The translations under genes and the position numbers were made by a program. From positions 92,224,174 to 92,288,173 of the forward strand of contig NC_044550.1 of NCBI RefSeq assembly GCF_007565055.1: a stretch of DNA of 64,000 bases, in the 5' to 3' direction. Each line of letters starts with the position of its first letter. Position 1 is the stretch's first letter. Shown in pieces: positions 42,406-55,280 of the stretch. Below the pieces are notes generated by a model that did not search any database, was not told the DNA's origin, and saw only the letters and a list, made by a program, of their open reading frames with translations. Origin of the DNA: Rhinopithecus roxellana. Taxonomy: Eukaryota > Chordata > Mammalia > Primates > Cercopithecidae.

Positions 42406-45400
42406 AAAGTAAGGTAAGTTCCTTTCCATTATTGCATTGAAAACAGCAGCTAGAAATGCTACTCAAGGTTGAAACATTCAACATTTCAGGAGAGAGAGTG
42501 GCTTGAAGAACCCACGGCAGATCGACTGCCCTCACTATGTTCCTAGTGCAAACTTTCAGAAGTATCAATGGCTCGATAAATTTGGAAATCTTCTTGGAGT
42601 GATTTTACAATCAAAAATGTCGTAAAACTTTCCCACAGAGGTAGAACTTACAGATATGAACAAGTGCCTCACAATAAGGCAGTATAATGAGCTACTCTGG
42701 CAAGGGGCTATAAATGTTAGTCCACCTGAAGGAAGAAAGGCTGGGTCACTGAAGAGTCATATGCATTGCAACATTAATGTGGCAGAAACACAGAACTCAA
42801 GAAAAAAGGGAAGTGGGATGGATTCCGTTTCACTTATCATTCCAGATCTGCTTACTTGGTTTGATTCCTGACTGTATGACTCAAATCACAACTGAGCTGT
42901 TACTTCAGTCATGGAGCCAAATCAAAAAGTTTCCATCGTTTTCAAAATAGTTTCTGGAATATGCGCTGCTTCTCCGATATTCATGAGTATGCCCCAGTAA
43001 CATGCCACACCACACACTGCCCACTAAAGCACAGATATAACTTAGCCTGAACCCAGACACAACCTTGTGGTGTGGGAAAATTACTATCTGTATTGCAAGC
43101 TTTGACTAATGGGATATGGGGGTGGTGGATAAATTCAATTTAATTCTTCTCCCTTCCTTATGATGGATAAACTATTCGCTGACCAAGTAGCTTCAGACAG
43201 TTTTGTTAAAAATGTCCTGTGAAAGCAAATAACTAACTAGTCATAAACTGTGAGGGCCAGGTTGGTAAAGCACTGCATCTATGGCTCTTCAACTTTCTCC
43301 TCCTTTCTACTTTTTTCTTTACTCCTCAATCTCTGTTTGTACTTGTCATAAAATAGCACGTAAGCTTTTTCAAAGTCTCTGGTTTTAAGGAAAGTTCAGT
43401 TGAGACAGGAGATTAAAAGGAGTTTCATATGCTGGATGAGAAGGAAAACTACATAAATAAAGATTTGGCAAGGCTGTTTTTTACTCTACTTTCCTCAATT
43501 TCAAAATAAAATAGTCAGGTTTCACTAGTTACTCTCTGAGAAAGGAGGGAATGTTCATTAGATACTACTTTTTTCACAGATACAGTAAATACCCTGCCAT
43601 AATTAACCTCTTGTTGGGAGTCTTCTGATCGACTTACTCTCAAAGCTCGTGAATTTGGGTAACTGGCATCCACCTACAGGCATCCTAAAGTGTCTGAAAT
43701 AAAGTATATTCTCATTCTCTAGCCTTATTTACTCAGATAGCACTGAGTTTCTGTTATAGTTTTGGTCAAAACTAAATTCTGGGTTCTAAAAGCATACTTT
43801 TGAGTGGAATAATTTTGTCTAGGTTTTGGAAATAAGCTTCTTTTCAAAACTTTCTTGATAAGAATAGACTGATCATCTTTGGACTCTCTGAAAAAGAGGC
43901 ACACAAAATTTGGTATTGAAGTAATTCAAATTGTAGGGTTGTAAGAGAATCACATCAACCCTATGGAAAACAGCTGCCTGGGCTGCAGCTGCTCAAGGAA
44001 GCAACATTGCAACCAGACTCTAATATTCCCTAGGGTTCATTCTGAGCAGGATAAGAAATGGAGAAAATTTGATTTTCTTTGGACTTAAAGGAGCTCGATA
44101 ATGGATTTTTTTGTTTGTTTGTTTGTTTTAATTCCTTTGAACTTTAGTGTCTTTAGATTTTAACTTACGTGGGGATTTAGTCTTCTTATTAAGTTTCTGT
44201 AATGGCTTCCCCAAGCCTTAAAATAAGAATGAGTTTTCTAATTATATTTGGAGTATCTCCATGTTCCTGGCATTTTTGAGCATCTTTATCATGTTATACT
44301 ACATCAGTATAGAACTTTGGATGAATTACAGTTCACAACATGACTGGACATAATTTGGGAAGTCAAAGAAAATTAGAATAGATTTTCAAATTTGGAGGCA
44401 GTAGTCTTAGAGTTAAAGCTATCTTTTTTTCTCACCCATTTCAGCATCTTTGGAGACACATATCCACACTAACCATCAGCATATCTGTAGTCTTGATTGA
44501 AAAGGATTTGTAAATTTGTGAAGTCCTACAACTGTCCTGATAAATTCCAAGGAGGTTGATCACACTGAAGATTAAACATAGGCTTAATAACTTAGTTAAA
44601 TGTTTTAAAAGTGAAGTTTTAAAAAACATGGATAAAAATGGTAGACATTCCCTCTCCACTTATTCTCTGTAATTTTCTCTTAGAATCAGTCTTTTCAAGT
44701 ACCCCTGTGGTTACTCTGTGCAGGTTTGTCCTGCTGTAATTATGATCGTCGGACCTGTGGTGTGCAGACCACATAACAAATGGGCTGAATGCTATCATCA
44801 TGTAGATTATCTGCCAGCATGTTCTCGGAATAACCAGAGAAAAGCCAAATTCTTTATCACATCTCTACCTAAGTGTTTTTTTTTTTTTTTTCCAGATAAA
44901 TTATTTGACTAATACAAGCCCTAAAATAAAATGCATTGTTCTCTGACAAACTGGTTCTTGATATTTCTATTATATCACACTAAAGTTACTATAAATGTTA
45001 TCTGGTACCTATGAGATGATCATATAAGGAGGAAGATGTGTTACATTTACAACAGAAAGTATTATGATTCAGTACAGGGTTTCCATTGCCATTTTGAAGA
45101 GTAGTTTAAGGCAGGCTAATTTTCAAACAACAATGCAGAATATTCAAATGGAAGGCATATCATCTTCTGGCTTTCATGTTGTTCATTTATTTTAATACTT
45201 TCAGCAGACCACTAAGCATATTAAAATCAGAGGAGAATGGGGTCAGCAGAATGTTAAAATATGTTTGAGAATGAGACCACAAAATGGATGGCACTTTCTC
45301 CTAATATATGAAGGTTTGATAACAAGTTCATCACACTCAAGATTTTCAACATGTAGTTTTATCTCATGTAAGCCATGGTTCTTCCAGAGTCCCTTATTTA

Positions 45401-46258
45401 AACTTCCCTATATGCAAATTTCCCGACTCCTTTTACCTTTCTTAGATCATATTGTCCAACTCATTATACCTTCTAATGCAGTAACCAATCCACTGATAAC
45501 TAAATACATTATCCTAATAAAATACTTAATGTCATGTTGCAGGATCTGCAGCCCTTTGATAATATTATTCATGTTATTTGGGACTATACATTTGACTTTG
45601 TCAGTCATCTATAAAGAAAGATTTTTTCTCCCTGCATCTGAAATTTGGTAGTTTGTGTGATATGGCACACATTTTTTCCTCAATTGAGAGAAATGAAACT
45701 TTGGTAATACACGTGTAATTCCTAAAGCTGCTTAAGAAATAAAAATAGTTTGCACTAATCACAATATATTTATGCTACCCATTAAAACTCTAGCTAATCA
45801 TATGATCTAGATACCAACTCATTTTTCAATTCATTATGAAAATGTGTACTTCCAGATTTGCAACCTCAATTCTTGAAATGTTATAGATGACAACAAATGT
45901 AAAAAGTTAACATTAGTCTATGCTACATTGTTTTTCTGGATTATACCCAATAAAAAATGACTGAAAGAGAATATATTTGCTATTATTTATACATAGAACA
46001 TAGTAGAATGTAATTAATTTTGATTAAAAAATGTAGCACATTTCTACTTAGAAATATCCTATATAATTCATGGTGTGTTGTATTAAATACTTTCATTTGA
46101 TTGTATAATGGCATTTTGTACTTAAACACATCTTACTCCTTCACTCAGCACTTACTCACAAATATATTCTCAATATCTTTTATGAAGCAGACACATATTA
46201 GAGTGTTTATAAAGATACAAAAGTGGATTTCTTGGTTTTAGCCATTAAATAAACTGGT
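42406..46258. other. Mostly unique sequence, no gene seen
   Basis: Nearly 4 kb show no recognised interspersed repeat, a relatively long repeat-free stretch for this window. A (GTTT)n patch lies at about 44109-44128 and a T15 run near 44877-44892. Open frames such as 45265-45651 (128 codons) have no recognised domain and a chance-level context. Confidence 0.5.
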
Positions 46259-46272
46259 TCTCTCTCTCTCTC

Positions 46273-46315
<43 letters not shown>
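46259..46315. repeat. Compound (TC)n(TG)n microsatellite
   Basis: A CT array (46259-46276) is followed by about 18 TG units (46279-46315). It is very likely length-polymorphic. Alternating TG can adopt Z-DNA. Confidence 0.95.
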
Positions 46316-46318
<3 letters not shown>

Positions 46319-46509
46319 GATATGCTTTTCAAAAGATGGAAGGTAAATTAATTTTATATATTTACAAATAGAAGCATATATAAATATATATGCATTTATT
46401 TTTATAATATTTTATTTTTACAAAACTTTAGAGACATTGTGAATTTAATATGAATGTATACATATAAATTTATGTATAAATAAAAGATAGATATTCACAA
46501 ACTGCAATT

Positions 46510-46625
46510 CAATGTAGACTTAACAAGCATCTACTGAGTACCTACAAGATTCCAGGTAATATGCTAAATAATGTCTCATATATTATTACATTCATTATCT
46601 TATTTGAGCCTCACAAAAAGATTTC
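46510..46625 (-). mobile_element. MIR relic
   Basis: The blocks 'agcatctactgagtacctac', 'ttccaggtaatatgctaaat' and 'cttatttgagcctcacaaa' give the reverse-complement MIR order. Confidence 0.7.
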
Positions 46626-46955
46626 CAAAAAATCTTCAAATTATAAACGAGAAAGTTTATAGCAAAGGAAAAAATATATGATTATCCATTTGAATAGATG
46701 ACACTGCACTTTCATTCCTTGATTAACCAGGGTCATGGGACACAGGCCCCATGGATAAATTTATGCTACGGACAAAATTTAAATACTTAAGTTGTTGAAC
46801 AAAATGGATTCAAGGTAAGTCTGTTTGGTGACAGTTAACCTCAATATTTAAAAAAATAGATAATTAGTTTAATGCTACAAATGATATCCATTATGAAAGG
46901 TATTCATGCCCTTGCTACATGTAACTGTCTGCTACCATTCATGGAAACTCACAGC

Positions 46956-46993
46956 TATTTAATGATTCCCTAATAGTTATTTAATGATTCCCT
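46956..46993 (+). repeat. Tandem duplication, 22-bp period
   Basis: The block 'tatttaatgattccct' occurs twice at a 22-bp period, separated by 'aatagt'. It is a small slippage-type duplication. Confidence 0.8.
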
Positions 46994-47039
46994 CAGTCTT
47001 AGTTCACATATTAAGACACTCAATAAATTATAATAATAT

Positions 47040-47290
47040 TTAACTTAGCAATTATTAAGTATTAACTATGAAACAAAAACTGCTTCAAATACTTCTGTAG
47101 ATAATCATAGTTAACCCTCACCATAGCTTCAATAGATGGGGACTAATGTTTGACTCTCAACTGGAAAAGAGAAAATGGAGTCTTAGACTAATCAGGTATC
47201 TTGCCTATAGTCACATGGCTAGAGAATGTCAACGACAAGTTGGCCATTTGACTATTCATCACATAGCAGAATTATTTGACTCTACTTAAC
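47040..47290 (-). mobile_element. MIR relic
   Basis: The blocks 'agttaaccctcaccatagct', 'gaaaatggagtcttagac', 'cttgcctatagtcacatggc' and the 'ttggccatttgactattc' equivalent fit the reverse-complement MIR. Confidence 0.65.
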
Positions 47291-47306
47291 CAGGCAGATG
47301 AAAATT

Positions 47307-47385
47307 AAGTTACCTCTCATTTAACTAAAAGAAAAAAACAGAAAAAAAGTTACATATTATTTAATTAAAAGAAAAAACAGAAAAC
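47307..47385 (+). repeat. Imperfect tandem duplication, ~40-bp period
   Basis: Two ~39-bp units start 'aagttac' and end 'aaaaacagaaaa'. They differ at a few positions. Confidence 0.75.
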
Positions 47386-47929
47386 AACAAAAACAAGCAA
47401 AGCATTTCAAATATTAATGATTTTTCAGCAAATATCGTGTGCCTTGTGCTGATTGAACCAAATAATTATTGTATTATTAGCCACCTCATAAAAGGTCTTT
47501 CATGTTTTAATTTTACTTTTTAAATTTTTTTAATTGCTATAAAAGTGAGTAAAATTAATCTTTTGTTTGTTTAAATCAAATAGCAATTTTATTGCTTGTA
47601 TTGTAGAAAAGATTTAAGTCCGTCTCCCATTTTATATTATGCAAGCTGTTTACATTTTTATTTGTTGTGATGAATACATTTTTCAATTGAATCCTGGCAT
47701 CTAAATTATTAACCTTCCTATTCAAATGTTGAGAAGAAAAAACTTCCCATATCACAATGGATACGATATAGTCTACATTAGCTACTACTAGGCAACTGCA
47801 AATAAACATATTTTTATATATAGGTATATCTCAAAATAGAAAGATTTAACTGTATTGCATTGAAATAGGATTCATAGAGATAATTTCAAGAGTGACAATC
47901 TCAAGTAAAAGCAGTAGAGTTAATTACAT
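47386..47929. other. Unique AT-rich sequence, no gene seen
   Basis: Nothing is recognised in this stretch. Confidence 0.5.
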
Positions 47930-48110
47930 TTAGCTCCAAGCGTTTATTAACAGCATAATCTTGGCCAAGTATTTAACCTCCAAGACTCATTTGTCTTATA
48001 TGTAAAATTATCCCTCCTTCCCAGAGATATTTTTCAAGATTTAATAAGATGAAGAAATAAACAATAGGTTTGTGAAACATGGTAAGAGATGTATAAATAT
48101 TAGCTCTCCT
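47930..48110 (+). mobile_element. MIR relic, sense orientation
   Basis: The order 'ataatcttggccaagtattt', 'aacctccaagactcatttg', 'tatgtaaaattatccctcc', 'agatttaataagatgaag' matches the sense MIR core. Confidence 0.75.
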
Positions 48111-48139
48111 TTAAAGTCTTTATAAAACACACAATAAAA

Positions 48140-48831
48140 ACATAAATACACACACAGGTAAATCATAACCAATGGAATACTACCCAGCCTTAGTATGAAA
48201 GAATGAAATCATGTCTTCTATAGCAACATGGATGGAATTGGAGGCCATTACCTCAAGGGAAACAACTTAGAAACAGAAAGTCAAATGCAGCATGTTCTCA
48301 CTTAAAGTGGGAGCTAAATAATGTGTACACATGGACAGAGAGTGTGAAATAATAGACACTGGAGATATTGAAAGGTAGGAGGTTGCTGGGTAAGAGATAA
48401 GAAGGTACGTCCTGCCACGATGGCTCACACTTGCAATCCCAGCACTTTCGGAGGCCAAGACAGGTGGATCACGAGTTCATGAATTCGAGACCAGCCTGGC
48501 CAATGTGGTGAAACCCCCGTTTCTCCTAAAAAATTACAAAAATTAGCTGAGTGTGGTGGCAGGTGCCTGTAATCCCAGCTACTTGGGAAGCTGAGGCAGG
48601 AGAATTGTTAGAACCTGGGAGGCAGAGGTTGCAGTGAGCCGAGACTGCACCATGCACTCCAGCCTGGGTGACAGAGCAATACTCTGTTTCAGGGGGAAAA
48701 AAAAGTTACTTAATGGGTACAATGTAGACTATTTGGATAATGGCTATTCCAAAAACCCAGATTTCATCACTATGCAATATATTCATCTAACAAAACAGCA
48801 TTTCTACCTTTTAAGTGTAAACAAGTAATTA
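48140..48831 (+). mobile_element. L1 (L1MA/L1PB-like) 3' end, split by an Alu
   Basis: Sense ORF2 end and 3'UTR ('accaatggaatactacccag', 'agcaacatggatggaattgg', 'agcatgttctcacttaaag') run to about 48408. An Alu interrupts, and the 3'UTR resumes at 48703 ('gttacttaatgggtacaatg', 'catcactatgcaatatattc'). Confidence 0.9.
48409..48702 (+). mobile_element. Alu (S-like) inserted in the L1 3'UTR
   Basis: Both Alu arms lie inside the L1 3'UTR, from 'gtcctgccacgatggctcac' to 'gtttcagggggaaaa'. The A-tail is short and degraded. The flanking duplication is unclear ('aaggtac' against 'aagttac'). Confidence 0.92.
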
Positions 48832-49356
48832 AAAAACACATCCATAACTTCATAATTATAATTGTATTAATTACATGTTACTTCCATAATATATTAAACA
48901 TATGTCATATAATCTGTAATATTGTATTTCATATATTAATATTTTACATTCACACTGTATATAATTTACATATACCCTCCATACCAAGGGTTTTAAAGAA
49001 ACTTAAAACACAACTTATTAAAAATTATAATAGAAAATAATGTTCTACCCTGTCCATGAAAGGATAGCAATCTGTATGGCAAATTAGAAAGATTGCCATA
49101 TCAAGAAAGAAAAAACGTAAAGGTATCTTCTAGGGTAAACCATCAGTTAGGCTCCTTTGTTTTCTAAGTCTATCCTATTAAAGTCATTCCTGCTTCATAT
49201 CCCTGGGAGAATAAAATGTTTACAAACTCCAAATAGGGCCAGGTGACATAGAGCCCTTTCCCTTTATGAATTCATGCAAATTACATCATGACAATTATGG
49301 CTTAATCCCCAGGATTCTAAACCACTGGAAAGAGTTTTAGGAACAAGATTAAGGGG
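48832..49356. other. Unique AT-rich sequence, no gene seen
   Basis: Nothing firm is recognised in this stretch. Confidence 0.5.
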
Positions 49357-49676
49357 CGGATGGAATTGGAGGTCATATCTTAAGTGAAATAAGCCAAGCA
49401 AAGAAACTCAAATATCACATATTCTCACTCTTAAGTAGGGCTAAAAAATGTGTACTCATGGACGTAGAGAATGGAATGACTGACGGGTAATGAAGACTCG
49501 AAAGGGTTAGAAGATGGGAGGAGGGGTATGATGAGAAAGTAGTTAATGGGCACAATTTACATTATTTGAGTGGTGGGTACCGCAAAAGCCCCAACTTGAC
49601 CACTATGAAATCTGTGCTTGTAAAAAAATTACACGTGTATCCCCATACATTTGTACAAATTTTTTTTAAAAGAGAC
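49357..49676 (+). mobile_element. L1 (L1MA/L1PB-like) 3' end
   Basis: Sense blocks 'ggatggaattggaggtcat', 'agtgaaataagccaagcaaa', 'acatattctcactcttaag' and 'acacgtgtatccccata' show the last few hundred bases of an older L1. It closely parallels the copy at 48140-48831. Confidence 0.9.
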
Positions 49677-49799
49677 CTCTCATGGTCTCAGGATTTACAA
49701 GAAACGCTACCTGATCTTTTTAGGTGATTTTAGTTGCTTTCTGGAAAACCTCAACAATCGTGTGGTATGGTAAGATTTCCTAGGACTTGCAATCTAAGG

Positions 49800-49895
49800 G
49801 GAAGAAAGAATTTTAAAATTTTGTTCATTAGTGTATCTCCAGTGCCCAAAACAATGGCATGTAGTTGATGTTCAACACGTAAGTCTGAATAAGTG
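49800..49895 (+). mobile_element. Possible L2 3' tip
   Basis: 'tgtatctccagtgcccaaaa' is followed by 'ggcatgtagttgatgttcaa', as at L2 3' ends. It is a short match. Confidence 0.5.
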
Positions 49896-51236
49896 ACTGC
49901 TTGAAGCATTACTGCATCTAAGTTAAAACTTCTTAGAGTTAACGCTTGCAAGCTAGATTGCACCCTCTGGTTTTATATGTGCCTAAACCATACATATGTT
50001 TCCTCTACCCTTTGGGCTTAACATCTTGTATCTCCTGGTTGTCATTGCCCGCATCAGCCTTGCAGATGAGTTTGCTTCCCAGAATCTTCCCGAAAGAACA
50101 AGGTATTATCAATGCCTGATGACACCTTGGTACTTTACATTTCCATACCAGATCGTTAGTTGTTCTTAGTTCTAGAATGAACTGATACATTGATCAAAGA
50201 TCTTTGCGCCAGACTACAGAATCTGCACTACTTAATTTAAGTAAAAGAGATTTATTAAGGGTTGTAGAAAATAACTCATAGTGTTGAAGAAAAGGTTTGT
50301 GTAGTGAGCTGTTAGAAACAGCTTTTAAAGGTCCATCATAGAACTGGGACATCAAAGGATTTGCTACCTCTGCATCATCAGCATTAACCATAGAGGAAGA
50401 CTTTTCCCCTACCTGCTGGCTTCGGGCTTCAGAGCCACACTGCCCTTGCCATTATCTGTGAAAGGAAAATGGGTATCCCACAAAAATGGGCTGGCCTTTC
50501 AGTAAGTCATTCCATAAAAGGCCCTGCTTGCATGACTCTGATAGGAGAAACGTCAAGCAAATCTAGAAGGCTAACTGCAAAGGGATCTGGGAAATGTAGC
50601 TTTTGGTATACTAGACCCTGTAAAAAAGTCTATAAAAAGGAAAGCATGCCATTTGGTGTTTGAAATGGTTATTAAGTGAACCATTTCACAGAATCCACCA
50701 CAGAGCATATGCAAACTTTATTTAAAAAAGGATATTCACTAACACTTCTGAAGCAATACTGGAAGTTTTTCACAAATACACTTGCATATGTAAAAATATT
50801 CCAAATTCACATATACCAAAACAGTAACAATTGTCATTTTTAGATGATACATAGATCATCAATATTTACCTTCTTGTGAATATATACAATTCTTCTGAGG
50901 GTTATATAAAATAACACAGAACTTGAAAAGCACTTGGCAGAGGACCTGACAGAAATTTTGTCTTTACTTTTTATTTCCCTGGCACCTAACACTGTTTCTA
51001 ATATTTAAATTAATACAAATTTGTTTAAGTAACCTTCATTATCTGATGCAGCTGAGCTTACCACTATCTTTTTTTTTTTTTTTTTCTGAATTCTTCTGGC
51101 AAGCTAACATTATCACAAAATTTGGGGCACACAGCAGTTGTTTCTAAATGTAGCAGTAGTTAACTACAATCAATAGTTTAAGTAATTAAGTTTGTTTCTT
51201 GTTTTTTTTTTTTTTAAAGAATTTCAGATAAATTCC
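49896..51236. other. Unique or unclassified sequence
   Basis: The 50200-50700 part contains 'gggatctgggaaatgtagct' and 'aagtaaaagagatttattaa', which feel like an old transposon, but I cannot name it. No gene is supported. Minus-strand frames at 49751-50391 are short and unrecognised. Confidence 0.4.
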
Positions 51237-51545
51237 TTTATTTATTTATTCATTTATTTATTTTAGAGACAGGGTCACATTCTGTTACCCAGCCTAGAAT
51301 GCAGTGGCATGATCATAGTTACTGCAGCCTTGAACTCCTGGGATCAACTGATCTCCAACCTCAGCCTCTAGAGGGGCTAAAGTACACACGTGCCACTATG
51401 TTAGGCTAATTTTTTTATTTATTTTGATTTTTTAGAGGGAGGGTCTCACTATGCTTTTCAGGATGGTGTTGAACTCCTGATCTCAAGCAATCCTCCAGCC
51501 TCCCAAAACACTGGGATTACAAGCATGAGCCACTGCAACTTGGCC
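51237..51545 (-). mobile_element. AluJ-like, minus strand
   Basis: It runs from a (TTTA)n tail (51237-51263) through 'gagacagggtcacattctg' to 'gagccactgcaacttggcc'. It is diverged, with older (AluJ) features such as 'cttgaactcctgggatcaa'. Confidence 0.9.
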
Positions 51546-52903
51546 CTAAATTTAAATATATGCCATTATTATAACATCAAATTCGTACTCTGAGAGAATA
51601 ATGCTTTACTTCCCCCCAAATAAGGAAAACATCTTTTATATATATTTATGGTCAAAGTACTGTCTACTGTTTTTTTTTCATTATGGTGCTCCATGCATCA
51701 TGGTAAAAACAAGGTAAGTATATTGTTAGTCTAAAAATAAGTATGACAGGACAACTAGAGGATACTTAATATCAGTAGGTCAGGTATCTTCAAGTTTGGA
51801 AAATATGTGAATTATAACTTAAAATTTTGTAAAATAATGGTTCGACATAGAAGTCAACACTTCTTGATCTCTAATTTTAACATTATATGAAATTGAGGCT
51901 TTCGATATATATGTTTCTACCATGGATGTACTTAAAACATGATTTTTTGCATTTTACTCAAAAGGGTTATGTAGTTAACTTCATTTAATACTTCAAACAG
52001 CACTTTGTGGCATATTATATTTATATTACAGGTTAGAAAGGGAGATTAAGAAATCTTAAGTGGGGGATAAATAATTGAGCCCAGTATTCGGAGTCTAAAT
52101 TCTGGGATAAAGGATTACATAGAAATTTTTCAATAGCACAGAGCATATTCGAGCAGAGTTTCTATTCAAGTGTCCTGTGGATAATGATTCCATGCCCCAA
52201 TAATTTAAGAAGCAATGACATAAATTTTAGTAGAATGACATTATTACTTATTATCTAAGTAATTCCAAAAAGTTATTACCCATGTAATGAGCTGCAACTG
52301 TGAAATATATCTTATAATTATTTAAAAGGGATATTATTTGTTTTTTGGCATAATAGGTAAAACTCTAAATAGTGTATCATGTATAAACAACAAAAAAACC
52401 CATCTATCTACTTAGTATCATAGAAGTCATTGGGTATAATACCACTTACAGAATTGCAAACCTTTTTATATGAAATTTTTATATTAATAATTCTAAAAAA
52501 TTTTTCAAATAACATAAAAATACTTAAAATGCACTTAACTAAATGCTAAGTTCTTAGGTAAGAAGGATGAAATACATATTCTAAAAAATCCAAGCAAATA
52601 TGCTCTCTTTAATAAAGCCAAATTTCATGTTTATAGTGTCTGGACAGACAAAGCAAAAAAAGAAATGTGATAGATTGTATAATTTTTATTGGCAAATAAA
52701 ACAGGGATTTTTGTAAGAAAAAAAGGCAATATTCATATGAACATTTCAAGAGCTGCTCTTTCATAAAGGCCAACCATTCTAGATAAGTGAAGTTATTCCT
52801 TCAAGCTAAACAAATGAAGCCATCAAACACATTTTGGTTAATATTACTTGATATTTCTTGAAACATGACATTCAACTATTTCAGGAGACAGCTTATGGTT
52901 TTT
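51546..52903. other. Unique AT-rich sequence, no gene seen
   Basis: Nothing is recognised in these 1.36 kb. Confidence 0.5.
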
Positions 52904-53199
52904 TGTTTTGTTTTGTTTTTATTTTTTTTCCGAGATGGAGTTTTCCTCTTTCCGCCCAAGCTGGAGTGCTGTGACACAATCTTGGCCACTGCAACCTACT
53001 TCTCCCGGGTTCAAGCGATTCTACTGCCTCAGCCTCCTGAGTAGCTGGAATTGCAGGCGCCCACCACCACCCCTGGCTAATTTTTGTGTTTTTAGTAGAG
53101 ACGGAGTTTCACCATGTTCACTAGGCTGTTTGGAAACTCCTGACCTCAAGTGATCCACCCTCTTTGGCTTCCCAAAATGCTGGAATAACAGGCGTGAGC
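52904..53199 (-). mobile_element. Alu (S-like), minus strand, about 20 bp 5'-truncated
   Basis: A (TTTTG)n tail is followed by 'gagatggagttttcctctt' and both arms. It ends at 'aacaggcgtgagc', so the first ~20 Alu bases are absent. A short flanking match 'agcttat' (52889 and 53197 regions) suggests insertion as a truncated copy. Confidence 0.9.
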
Positions 53200-54943
53200 T
53201 TATATGTACTTCTTTTTACGAAACTTCCACTAGAAAACATTTAGCTCTCTGTTAAGTCTAGAATCAAGAAATCAAGAAATCTTGTTTTGGTGATTGAAAG
53301 AAAAGAACAATATTGAGATGTTAGTGTGTAGGTTAAGACAATATTGGATTATGCAAATAAAAGTCTCCTTAAGCTTCTGAATACCATTCATTTTATATCC
53401 AGTGCAGATTTCAACAAATTCATTATTTATTATTAATACAAAAAAACCTAAATCAATTTATTCTGTGTTGTTTTCCCCAACATCGTTAATGTGTTGATAT
53501 CTTTTTAACAGCACTGCCTTCTGGTGGGCAAAATGAGCTGCAAAATAAATGACTCTGAAACCCAGACAAGTGATCCATCGGATAAGAAAATTTATTGGTG
53601 GTAAACTTTTGAAAACTAGAGGATATATGCAAAATGGGGAGAGAAAGATTATGTGGTTTGGCATAATATGAATTGAGCCCTTCTTAGAATAAACAAGAAA
53701 CATGACCAGTTACTTTTTGAAAACTCTTCTGGTTGATGAAAATGGGATTATTAGCTAGAGAAGGATGTTCTTCTCCCTGCTTCCCGTGGCAGAAGGACAT
53801 CCATCAATATCATTTTAAATTGTAACAATTTATTTCAATGAGTTTTTTAAAGGATGGAGAATAAATACTACCCTTATACCCAGAAAAAAATATTATTACA
53901 TTGAGATCTGTATTACATGAAAGCAATTTAGAGAGGCATTTGATGGCATCATTTAGATTATTTATAGTGAATAGGTTAAAATTTACTTAATTTTCTTTCA
54001 TAGAATTGGTTATTGTTTTATAGAATTGTTAATTTTGAACAGTTGCTAATTATTCATTGTTTTGTAGAATTGTTTATTAGAACTGAAATTATGCTTTTGA
54101 ATGTTTTTCAAAGTAGCAATTATTATCTTATGTATGTAATGGCTTTCAGAATTTGTACTTAGTGTTTTACTATTTCTATTTCAAAAACTTGCATTATCAC
54201 AAAAACATAAATCTCACTCACATAAAGACATGACATTTTTTAAATAGTAAAGATCATAAATGGAACAGATGTCAGCTAATGACAATCAGAAAATATTTCA
54301 ATGAGCTCATTATAATCGAGAATTACATTTTAATTGATTTATTAGTCAACAATTTGCATTCGTATTGTTAAGTCGAGTATAAAGTTAAGTATTTTGACAT
54401 ATTTTAGATTCTCTTATTGGTAATTAAAGAATTGCCAGTTAATCATCTACTATCAAGTTATGTATATGTGACACTGATATTTTGCTGTGAGGTAACCAAT
54501 ACTTACTCATGAGAATGCATTCTACTCATTTAATTTTGAAAATTGATTTTTAATAAAATAAATCCAAGAAAATAGAATTGTTCTCATATAACGCAATTTC
54601 TATGGCATAAAAATTACAGTATAAACCATTTGTTGTCCTCACATTCTTTTACAACACTTAATTATTTTTTAAGAATTATTATTACAAGTCTACCATATCT
54701 TGTCTGACATTTATTCAGCATTACTGCTTGCTAAAAACAACCAAGAAAATAAATCATGAATCCCTTGACTGGTATTTTCAAGGAGTAAGTTTTCTTGTCT
54801 TCTAGGTACTTGAGGATTATAAGTATTGAGTATAATAGACAAAAATACTCAATTTTCATAAATTTTACAAACAATGATTAACTTCAAAAATAACTTTCTG
54901 GACTAAATATTAACAAACATAACATTCATAATAATGCATGCAT
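53200..54943. other. Unique AT-rich sequence, no gene seen
   Basis: The stretch contains an imperfect set of 'atagaattgtt' units at about 53999-54080. No gene is recognised. Confidence 0.5.
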
Positions 54944-55280
54944 TGGCCAGGTGTGATGACTCATGTTTGTAATCCCAGCACTTTGGGAAACTGAGGAGGG
55001 CAGATCACCTGAGGTCAGGAGTTCGAGACCAGCCTGGCCAACATGGCAAAACCCTGTCTGTACTAAAAATACAAAAATTAGCCAGGGGTGCTGGCATGCG
55101 TCTGTAATTCCAGCTACTTGGAAGACTGAGGCATGAGAATCGCTTGAACCCAGGAGGCAGAGTTTGCAGTGAGCCGAGATCTCGCCACTGCACTCCAGCC
55201 TGGGCAACAGAGTGAGACTCTGTCTAACTAACTAACTAACTAAATAAATAAATAAATAAACAAACAAACAAATAAATAAA
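54944..55280 (+). mobile_element. Alu (S-like), plus strand, with evolved tetranucleotide tail
   Basis: Both arms are present from 'ttggccaggtgtgatgactc'. The A-tail has become (AACT)n, (AAAT)n, (AAAC)n and again (AAAT)n in succession (55224-55279). Confidence 0.93.
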
